Assembly: GCA_948146395.1 (NCBI GenBank) | Contig: OX411548.1 | Location: 31,876,912 to 31,940,911 of the forward strand | From: Fragum whitleyi | Lineage: Eukaryota; Mollusca; Bivalvia; Cardiida; Cardiidae | Length of the DNA stretch: 64,000 nt | Direction of reading: 5' to 3' | In this document: one piece after another, positions 56,344 through 64,000 of the stretch | Layout: each line of letters opens with the position of its first letter | Numbering within the stretch: the first letter of the stretch is position 1 | Position numbers and translations under genes: made by a program | The notes under the pieces: generated by a model | The model's input: only the letters and a program-made list of their open reading frames with translations | What the model was told of the DNA's origin: nothing | Database searches by the model: none

Positions 56344-56787
56344 ATCGTTAAAAATCATCGTAGAATTGACAAGCTGAATGATATTGGAATAATTTTGAAA
56401 TGAAAATGAATGAGCGAGAGGGTTGAGGTTTGAATGATATTGAAAGAATACATTCCAATATCGCTAATTTTTTGTTCAAGATGAACAAAATAAGCGATAT
56501 TTATGACTTCCCTTTAATAAATTATGCATACAAGTAATATAAAAAACTATTTATGTCTTCTCAAACCAATCAGACGCTTGCTAAATACACTTCAGTCAGG
56601 GAAATCGTGCATTTTTAGCCTTTTTTATTTTAAATGCAGTTTTTGATTTTACCTATCTGGTGATTTTGGAGCGTTTTTGAATGGTTTGAGTAAGCGTTTG
56701 GAATGAATGAGTGGCCGGAGCGCTGAGAGAGCGAATTAGAACGGTTTTGATTGGAATGAGAGTCAATTTCACGATGTTTTAACTGTA
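56344..56787. mobile_element. CAGTTAACA-family MITE
   Basis: Decayed left TIR (CGTTAAAAATCATCGTAGAA) and a good right TIR (GTCAATTTCACGATGTTTTAACTG). The central TTCAAGATGAACAA hairpin is present. Confidence 0.75.
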
Positions 56788-56816
56788 CGTAATTCGTCAT
56801 ATATCTAGATAACAAA

Positions 56817-57049
56817 TGTGACAAGTCGCGCTAAAAGGGATCATATAGGAATTCCGTAATAAGAATATTTGAAAAAGAGACTGATTCCATTACAGGTCAA
56901 TCAGAGGTCGCATTTCACAAATCCTTTCACCGGAAAGTAGATAGGTCATTCTAGATTTGGAAAATATGCAGAAAGTGAAAAGCGCAGGCTGACTATAGTC
57001 GATACACTTCGCATATCCCAGATGGTCTATTTTCGATCGATGGGTCACA
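56817..57049. mobile_element. TGTGACCCG-family TIR element
   Basis: TGTGACAAGTCGCGCTAAAA at the left and ATTTTCGATCGATGGGTCACA at the right. The internal block is shortened (AAAAGCGCAGGCTGACTATAGTCGATAC). Confidence 0.72.
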
Positions 57050-57150
57050 ATCATGTCGCTTCTGATTAGACTATACAATACTGTACTATTATACACTATC
57101 TTGTCTATCTATTTTTTTCTACAAAATTTCAAAGAAGTGATCCTTTTCGT

Positions 57151-57410
57151 TTGACCCGTCACGCAAAAAAGGACTATCAAGGGTTTCCCTAAAGTAACTA
57201 TCAAGGAAAGAGGTTTGGTTGTGACGAGGTCGACAACTGGTTACTTTTCGAAAATTCTTTGACTGGAATGTATAAATTTCATTCTAGATTCTCAAATCAG
57301 CCAAGCGCCTTATCTCCCGACCCTTGACACTTTGAGCAATTCGATAAATCTGACTAGGGTCGACACTATACACACTACCCAGATTGTAAGTTTTCGCAGA
57401 ACGGGTTACA
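57151..57410. mobile_element. TGTGACCCG-family TIR element
   Basis: TTGACCCGTCACGCAAAAAA-GGAC at the left and AGTTTTCGCAGAACGGGTTACA at the right, with the ACTAGGGTCGACACTATACACACTACCCAGA block. Confidence 0.72.
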
Positions 57411-57488
57411 TTTTGTTCGGATTTTCTGAAATCATCTTATTTGTATGAAATATGTCTTAATGTTTTACCTTCATGAATTACATAGTTT

Positions 57489-57550
57489 TATTATTATTAT
57501 TATTATTATTATCATTATAATTATTATTATAATTATAATTATAATTATTA

Positions 57551-57603
<53 letters not shown>

Positions 57604-57632
57604 TCATCATCATCGTCGTCGTCGTCGTCGTC
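57489..57632. repeat. (TTA)n plus (GTC)n microsatellite
   Basis: A TTA/TAA tract of about 115 bp with AATTATAATTATAATT interruptions runs into ATCATCATCGTCGTCGTCGTC. Confidence 0.95.
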
Positions 57633-58094
57633 TCATTTAAAAGGCAGGGTTGTATCGTCAAACGACGACCAGAGCTAGCTGTAGTTACGAGGTTTTGTTC
57701 GCCGAAATGATGAAAGAATCGTAAAGAAAGGAAATCATGCTAGCCATCTTGACTCTTCAAAATAATCAAACTGGGAGGCCATGTTTTCATTCCGTGTTTT
57801 TCTTAAATTAGTTTGACAGCAGATAATTTCGTTTCATAAAGCATCTCCATTGTTAATAAATTTCTAACCCTCTTGAGTTACAGACAGGCATTCGGCATTC
57901 AAAAATCAAATGTGGCCATTCAGGCAAGAAGGGACCATCTGGGAACCCCGCATTATGAATATTTCAAAAAGGCATTGGATCCAGAATAAGTCAACCTCAA
58001 GGCAGATTTCTTAAAAAAAAATGACAAAGGAATATAAAATACTAGTTATCATTCTAGATTCATAAAATTCGTTATTTACGAAGAGTTCCTAGGG

Positions 58095-58533
58095 GTAACA
58101 ACATCGTGAAATTGACAAGGTGAATGATTTTGGAATGATTTAGGAATGAAATTGAATGAGTGTGTGGAGCGAGTTTTGAGTGAATCTAATGGGTGGTAAT
58201 CCTTTATCGCAAAATTTGTTCAGGATGAACAAAATGAGCGATATTGATTACTTCCCTTTATCAAAATATGCGTACAAGTTCTATGCATAGCTTCCTATTT
58301 CTTCAAGAACATATGAGATGCTAACAATCTGAATTATGTCAATGAAATGGCGTTTTTTCTCTATCAAAATTTATTTTGAATACCGTTGTTGGTTCTATAT
58401 TTTTGAATGGGTTTAAGCGGTTTATAATGGTTTGATTGGGTGTTTGGAATGAATGATTCGAGCCCTGGGTGAGCGATTTAGAATGGTTTTGATTGAGGTG
58501 AATGTCACTTTCACGATATAACTTTCTGTAACC
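58095..58533. mobile_element. CAGTTAACA-family MITE nested in a TGTGACCCG-family element
   Basis: GTAACAACATCGTGAAATTG at the left and TTTCACGATATAACTTTCTGTAAC at the right. It interrupts the TGTGACCCG-family copy at 57911-58971, exactly before the GTCAGTCAGCGCAGG block that is continuous in other copies. Confidence 0.8.
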
Positions 58534-58589
58534 CGGTCAGTCAGCGCAGGTCGCGCGGTCTGAAAAGGATCAACACTTTACGCACTCCC

Positions 58590-58953
58590 CAGGGTTCGAC
58601 ACTATGGGGAGTCCGGGAGTCCGAGACTCCTTGTTTACCAGTTGGACTCCTTTGATTTGCAAGTAAGGAGTCCGCTGGACTCCAAGGGTAGAAAAGAAAT
58701 ATTTTGAAAAACAAATGCACAAAACTTGTTGAAGAAAACGTTTCAATGCATCCTGTATTGTTTTGAGAAAAAAACTCTTCTTTGGTTGAATATTATGGAA
58801 AAGAAGAAATTGCTTATCACAAGCAATTTCTTCTTTTCCGCAATGTTCTCCCATTATGAAATTTGGACTCCTTTCTTTGAGCTTGGACTCCTTGATTTCA
58901 TGTGTTAGGAGTCCAATCGACTCCTAATTCTAAGGAGTTAGTGTCGACCCCTG
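58590..58953. mobile_element. CAGGGTTCGACACTA element (hAT-like) with GGAGTCC words and an embedded hairpin
   Basis: Ends CAGGGTTCGACACTA and TAGTGTCGACCCCTG are inverted repeats. CAGGG termini are common among hAT-like elements. The flanking octamers (GCACTCCC and CTTCCCAG) do not match well, so the target duplication is unclear. Many GGAGTCC/GGACTCC words lie inside both ends. The centre has the hairpin AAGAAATTGCTTATCACAAG at about 58800-58836, nearly the same as the hairpin in the CCCTTTGCTG MITE. It interrupts a TGTGACCCG-family right end. Confidence 0.75.
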
Positions 58954-59404
58954 CTTCCCAGACGGGTCACAATAATATATTTGCATGTGTGGTTGGGTTG
59001 AAAGCAGGAGATATCACTGGGGATAATATATCTGATTTTATTCCTATCCCCCCTCTTATCTGGTAAAAATAATGGTCAATTCTTTTTTTTAGAAATAACA
59101 ATAATAATAAGTAGGCGTACACATCCTCCCTCACCCACCGCCCCATCCCCTGAACACATTCACACAAAAAGAGGAAGAAATCTTTAAACCATACTCATTA
59201 TGCCAATTGTGGTATGTACGGTTAAGGAATGCGCCGGACACTTTATTATTCTATTCAAACTTTTCTTTCTTGAAAATACCTAGAAAAAATCATTCATGGT
59301 GTGTCTTGAAAAAAATGCGAATTGAAATTAACATTGTGGACGATTGTTGATTTACGTTGTCTCTGTTATTCTTCTGTACAGAGTAATCGATCCTAGTCTT
59401 TGAA

Positions 59405-59569
59405 TTAAGGTAGTGGACCCGTAATAGCTCCGCAACGTTTCGGAAGAAATGAGCTTAAACAGTGTAAACCGAGGTTTTCTAATGATTTTCACTGGGAAAC
59501 CTCGGTCAACATTATGAAAGTTCATAATTGTCAAAAGGTTGCGGAACCATTACGGTTCCACTACCTTAA
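59405..59569. repeat. Foldback TTAAGGTAGTGG element
   Basis: TTAAGGTAGTGGACCCGTAA at the left and CATTACGGTTCCACTACCTTAA at the right, with the centre GAGGTTTTCTAATGATTTTCACTGGGAAACCTC. Confidence 0.8.
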
Positions 59570-59733
59570 CTAACGGTCTCGGGATCAGTGATAAGCGTCT
59601 AGCTTCTGTTGATTCTCCTCTTTCTTGATTTTGTTTGTATGCATAGCACCTGGGTGTGAATTTATTTGGATGACGTTTCCACTGTTTGTTCTTCTTATTA
59701 TTAAAGGCATTTATGTTTGGTGACAAAGTAATT

Positions 59734-60013
59734 TGGGGTCAACTTATTTCTCGCCCGAAAGGGTCCCGATTTTGATGTTTTTCAGCCGGGCCACAATTAG
59801 AAACCAGTCCTTGTGTTCCGGCTGACAAGATGATACAAACCGTTTTCAAATCATACCCGTTTTTACAAGCATTTGCACGCGTAAAGCGCGGTATAATTAG
59901 AAAACGGTTTGTGGCATCTTGTCAACCGGAACACAGGGGCTGGTTTCTAATTGTGGCCCGGCTAAAAAACAACCAAATCGGGCCCCGCCCGGGGGAGAAA
60001 TAAGTTGGCCCCT
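59734..60013. repeat. Long palindromic element with a GCAAAGCG core, second copy
   Basis: GGGGTCAACTTATTTCTC and GAGAAATAAGTTGGCCCC form the ends. Inner arms CAGCCGGGCCACAATTAGAAACCAG and their complement surround GTTTGCACGCGTAAAGCG-like sequence. It lies three bases before a LINE fragment. Confidence 0.78.
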
Positions 60014-60015
60014 CG

Positions 60016-60108
60016 TTGGGAAGAGTGTTCCATAAATCAACCACGCGTACGCTAAAACTACTTTTTCTTGTACGGTTTTTGATTTTGGCTAAAAAATCTT
60101 TAATCTGT
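60016..60108 (-). pseudogene. Non-LTR retrotransposon RT C-terminal fragment
   Basis: About 31 codons on the minus strand reading KDFLAKIKNRTRKSSFSVRV and then VDLWNTLP. The 'SFSVRVVxLWNxLP' pattern is characteristic of the C-terminal tail of LINE-type reverse transcriptases (CR1/Jockey/RTE groups). Nothing of the catalytic region is present. The fragment is clipped at both ends by palindromic elements, and the longer open frame through them is accidental. Confidence 0.6.
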
Positions 60109-60111
60109 TTG

Positions 60112-60251
60112 CCCGGCTCTGCGTTCAGGATAAAAAAAACAGTGCAAATTGTTTGCAATTTTACCCCGCTTTGCCCGCCGCAAGTACACTTGCAAATCGG
60201 GATAAAATTTGCAACTGGTATGCACTGTTTTCTCATCATGAGCACAGGGCG
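60112..60251. repeat. GCGTTCAGGAT palindrome
   Basis: CCCGGCTCTGCGTTCAGGATAAA and TCATCATGAGCACAGGGCGG are the ends. CAGTGCAAATTGTTTGCAATTTTA-CCCCGCTTTGC is the left arm. It lies immediately after the LINE fragment. Confidence 0.74.
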
Positions 60252-61202
60252 GATTCTTTGGTAATTGGCTAATTTGTGAACATTGTTGTTTTGTCGTTTT
60301 GGCGTATCCTGAATGATCGTATAAAATTGAAATATGCTGGCTCTTTGGATATCGCTTACACATTCCTATAAAGAGGAATAAGAACAACATTTTATGATGT
60401 TTAGTTGTTTCGAAATTTTGAAAAAAATCACCCACCTATAGGCATTTTGTGTATGTTTGAAAGGAGTTTACTACCTTATTGCCTTTCTTGACATAAATGA
60501 AAGCAATGGAAGCTTTCGTCGACTTACCAGATTGGTTCAAATTTCGTGCAGTGGCACTCGATGAATTGTCGGATTGCATTTTAAACTTGAAGAAGAAAAA
60601 GCCGCAATTACAATTATTATTTCCTTTACCAGGTGGTTTCTTTTTACGTGACGGTTTATAAGTACACGAATTGACGAATCAAACATTTTCTTGCAGTTAA
60701 GTCTTGAATTTACTCCCCATGCCCATACAGCTCTAAAGTTCAAAAGACCAAGAATTATTTTATCTTGCCTCGTCAGACTCTACCTTCTGACAGCTCTCTA
60801 AAATCTTAACTCCAATTTGTAGGTCAGTCCAACACAATTAGCGTGTCTCGGTGGGAAAGAAAAACGTATCTGATCATTCAATTACAAACATTCATATTTA
60901 TTTGCCTGTGGTTTAGACATGGAAGCTAAAAGCATGTTGAAAGAAGGCATTAGATGCGCCTGTCTACCAAAGATTGACATGACCCAAACTTCATTAAGAT
61001 TTTTTACCCTTTTCCCGAAATGCCTTGGTTACCTTTGAAAATACATTCACACGTAATTTCATTTTTTTTCTACTATTTTTTTAGAATTTCAATTGATTGC
61101 CTTGGCATAAGATTTTAGAGGGCAAATGATACTCTATAACTCAATTCGACGAAAAAATAATGTTGTGCCGTTATTAACATCGTGAACTTGACACTCGTCT
61201 AT
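60252..61202. other. No recognisable feature
   Basis: AT-rich non-coding sequence with chance open frames only. Confidence 0.5.
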
Positions 61203-61276
61203 AGGTATAAAGTGAGTGATCAAAGGTCGATTTTGTCTATACAGGTATAGACAAAATTGACCTTCGATCACTCACT
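61203..61276. repeat. 74-bp near-perfect palindrome
   Basis: TAAAGTGAGTGATCAAAGGTCGATTTTGTCTATAC pairs with GTATAGACAAAATTGACCTTCGATCACTCACTTAA around AG, with only about three mismatches. It is isolated: I find no second copy in the window. Confidence 0.8.
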
Positions 61277-61734
61277 TAAGCTTGTGGATCTATAAACCAG
61301 GCTATATGAATGTTTACAAATAAATTTCAGACGAGTTTAATAACGATGAATTGGGATCAATGATTTTTTTGTTGTTGTTGTCACATTCTGTGGCTATACT
61401 GAAAGATCAAAGAAACGCAAAACTATTGGCCTTTTTACCATTCTTTGAATTAAAAAGGTAAATGTCATGTATCATAGCATCAAACTAAAATGCTTTCGAA
61501 ACCGACTTCATCATTAAGAAATTGAAATTGTATCGACAAAAAGCATTCTATATCGATAGAGAGAAAAGGTGTTTTCGTCATGAGTTTCTTTACTCTATCA
61601 GTATACAGTTAATTGCATTTGTAATTAAGTACCGTTAACTCATGCTTGTTAAATTTAAGGCCACCCTTTTCCTGGCTATACCACATTTTCCCACGTTTCC
61701 GAATACCGACGTTTGACTATAGATTAAAACTATT

Positions 61735-61880
61735 CAAAAGCACTCGCTCAGCGCCCCAATATTTCATTTCAAATTTACTCCAATCACTCAAAAACGCTTC
61801 GAAATTGTTCAAAAACGTTTCGAAATCGTTCAAAATTATCAACACTTTAATCAAAACGATAAAATGTTTGCTCAATTTTA
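61735..61880. mobile_element. CAGTTAACA-family MITE, decayed fragment
   Basis: CAAAAGCACTCGCTCAGCGCCC and two copies of TTCAAAAACG-TTTCGAAAT resemble the GAGCGCTGAGTGAGCG half of the family in reverse. A TACCGTTAAC at 61629 may be the old terminus. Similar scraps are at 40955-41050 and 62275-62345. Confidence 0.4.
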
Positions 61881-62100
61881 TTGACCGGTGTTGATTTCCA
61901 AGTACGTAAGCATCTGGGCCCAAGTTTATAAAACTTTTCTCAGGTTCAGGCTCAATTTTCTCAAATTTTGAATTATAATAAATGTATGAAAATAAAAAAA
62001 TAATATTAATAAATTGTTATTTATAACAACTTACACATTTGCAGCATCGTTACTATTGCAGCATCTGTAACAACTGAGCAAGATTTTGAAATGGAGGTAA

Positions 62101-63102
62101 CAGTTCGCATAGTTGGCGACCAAAGAATGCCCAATAAATATTCGATGGGGTTCATATTCTGCCTTTATTTAACGTACTTTCGTATTTACATACATTTTGA
62201 CGTTGTAATACTTTTTTCTTTGTATACATATATATATATAATTAGACAAAATTATCGATGATGATTTACACCCTTAGAAAATCATTCACAATCTCGCTTT
62301 TCACACTCATTCGATTTCATTCCAAAATAATTAAAAAAAAAACACACAATTCGCGATGTTTCTTACTTTATATATCGATTTCACACGAACGCTTTAAATG
62401 TGCGGAAACGAAGACGTCTCGCGTAAAAATGGTCAAGTAATGTCAACGAGTCGTTTTCATTTTTGTAATATCTGAGTATTTGTATTCGGTAGTCAAAGAT
62501 TTACTTTGTCTTTTTTAAGCCTTTTTTTTTTCATTCAAATGGCTTACGACAATGTGATTGATAATTGCAATAGTTTATTCAAAGTAACAGGCATATGGCC
62601 AAAAATACATATATTGTATACAATTTCAAATTACTAAGTTACACGTACAAAAATTTAAGATCGTCCTTTTTCGGTGGATCACATTTTCAGATAAGGGGTT
62701 TATTTTAAGACTGTTACATGAACAAATGATCCGATTAAAGCATTAAACGCGTTGACTTTGTCACCCATGCGTTATATCATAACGATTAGATAGGGTCTGT
62801 ATTTATTGCGTATAATCATAGGAGCTGAATTCGCATTATGATTATCAATACTTTTAACATGACCGGGCCTTATGACGTGCTCCTGCATTCGGTGTTGAGG
62901 TACAACATTCATTATTATAATGATTTGTACTTCCCTCACTATTTATATCGAATTACGTCACGGCTATGCCACTCCCTGACATATCAAAAATAACAGACAA
63001 TAGAATTATGTAACAAAATACTAGTTAACATTTCTGTCATGGTACAGAATGAGCTTTCAATCTATCAGTACACCGTTCTCTCAATTCTTTAGTCGAATAA
63101 AT
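62101..63102. other. No recognisable gene
   Basis: It contains a short ATATATATATATA run near 62229 and a CAGTTAACA-family scrap near 62275-62345. Nothing else is identified. Confidence 0.5.
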
Positions 63103-63354
63103 GTGTCCCTGCGGTCTAAGTGAGATCATTTGTTTCTGTGAAATAGATATTTGAAAGAGATATTGGTTCAGATAGAGGTCAATCAAGTTCTCACTTCAAA
63201 CATTTTTTCCAGGAAGATATAATGATCACTCTAAAATTGTAAATCAGCGAAATGAGACAAGATTCGATTTATATCAGCCTGCGCATCCCGCGCAGTCTGA
63301 CAAGGGCCGAAACTTTACGCTCTACCAAGCTGATACCAAGCCTGGCGGATCACA
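63103..63354. mobile_element. TGTGACCCG-family element, diverged
   Basis: The palindrome CAGCCTGCGCATCCCGCGCAGTCTGACA and the ACTTTACGCTCTACC block are kept. The left end TGTGTCCCTGCGG and right end CCTGGCGGATCACA are decayed. Confidence 0.6.
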
Positions 63355-63539
63355 AATGCAACAACAATGAGAATGAAGGGCACTTTAATGCCTATTCCAG
63401 TATGTCGTTATTAATTTTGTAAATGGGTTTTGTGATTACTCACTAACGCTGATTGCTGGTCACCTTTAGTTTCCAACAAATTCGATAAATGGAGTTTTCT
63501 ATAGTTTAACCACTAGTTAAAACGAACGACGAAAATTTT

Positions 63540-63738
63540 CATGACAAGTCACGGAATAGAACCATTTAACCATGTAACTAACTGATTCAAGTATAGGTCG
63601 ACCTGTATTTTTTTCAGAGGAAGAAAGGATTATTATTCTAGATTCAGAAAACCCGCTAAGTGTGAAACGTTTCGATCCTAGTCAGCCGGCGCAGTCCCCA
63701 CAGTGCGACTGGGATTGACACTTTACGATTTACTAAGA
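63540..63738. mobile_element. TGTGACCCG-family element, right end lost
   Basis: ATGACAAGTCACGGAATAGAACCATTTAACC at the left, then GTCAGCCGGCGCAGTCCCC and GATTGACACTTTACGATTTAC. No right TIR is seen before the sequence changes. Confidence 0.5.
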
Positions 63739-64000
63739 AATGATTGTGAAATTTGCAGAATGCAAGCTACATTCCTTGATCTTCAACAAGGTCGACAAAC
63801 TGATCGCTTTAATATTAAAGGCTTGTCTGCTATGCTCAAATGCAATAAAATGGAAATATTCGTCACAAGTGTGAGTGACAGAGCTCTCCTAGCCATTAGG
63901 CAATACACTGCGTTCAAGGTTATGAAGCACTCCAGAGAGTTATAGAAATGGTTTCCGGCGTTGATCAGTGAAGTGTATGTTATGCGTCTTTCAAGATAAG

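Larger units (their letters stand above)
57911..58971. mobile_element. TGTGACCCG-family element interrupted by two nested elements
   Basis: The left end, TGTGGCCATTCAGGCAAGAA-GGGACCATCTGGGAA, is at 57911. The right end, CAGACGGGTCACA, is at 58960. Between them sit a CAGTTAACA MITE (58095-58533) and a CAGGG element (58590-58953). Without these the host is about 260 bp, the usual family length. Host pieces between the nests (GTCAGTCAGCGCAGGTCGCGCGGTCTGA and CACTTTACGCACTCCC) match other copies. Confidence 0.8.

Noticed and set aside
57445..57678. Poly-isoleucine/serine frame
   Set aside because: It is a translation of the (TTA)n/(GTC)n microsatellite.

Overview
The window looks like non-coding, repeat-rich DNA from an animal with a large AT-rich genome, most likely a bivalve mollusc. 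The reasons are the dispersed repeats, which I recognise as typical of bivalves: a GCCCCCG-hairpin plus (CTGT)n repeat ending in ACACATCTTGTT, an element ending in CTCAGGTGAGCTAAAAA, tRNA-derived SINEs with ATCA-type tails, and a Penelope-like retroelement with a hammerhead ribozyme. I cannot name the species. I found one convincing host gene, a tRNA-Glu(CUC) at 13256-13327, and no convincing host protein-coding exon. The only well-supported protein is the C-terminal part of a Penelope-like polyprotein (32724-33746, minus).

Layout. 1-13.2 kb is a mosaic of short non-autonomous elements: SINEs, hairpin or foldback MITEs, a 708-bp element packed with degenerate CACGAT/CGTGGTGAATCG words (6336-7043), and two adjacent TA-flanked MITEs (9844-10757). 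At 13428-15818, 100 bp after the tRNA, lies a 2.39-kb element with 51-bp identical terminal inverted repeats beginning CACCGTG and a 5-bp direct repeat ATACA at its ends. 17596-35663 is a very young direct tandem duplication of about 8.4 kb. The second copy carries a 1.2-kb Penelope insertion that the first copy lacks. At 36363-42480 there is a third, older and much-interrupted relative of part of the same unit, so the locus has been duplicated at least twice.

42.5-64 kb is again a repeat mosaic: a 1.25-kb dispersed repeat in two copies (44293-45546 and 51153-52463), a roughly 650-bp unit tandemly repeated about 2.5 times (49055-50800), GCAGAAT-rich giant hairpins (53395-54190), and a three-layer nest of elements at 57911-58971. 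Microsatellites are frequent: (TA)n, (TC)n, (TTA)n, poly-C and poly-T.

At least ten non-autonomous families recur, so they can be aligned within the window to infer ends and target sites. Their signatures suggest Tc1/mariner-like (TA), piggyBac-like (TTAA), PIF/Harbinger-like (TTA/TAA), hAT-like (CAGGG) and Helitron-like members. These assignments come from termini and flanks only, because no transposase is present. All identities and counts are by eye.
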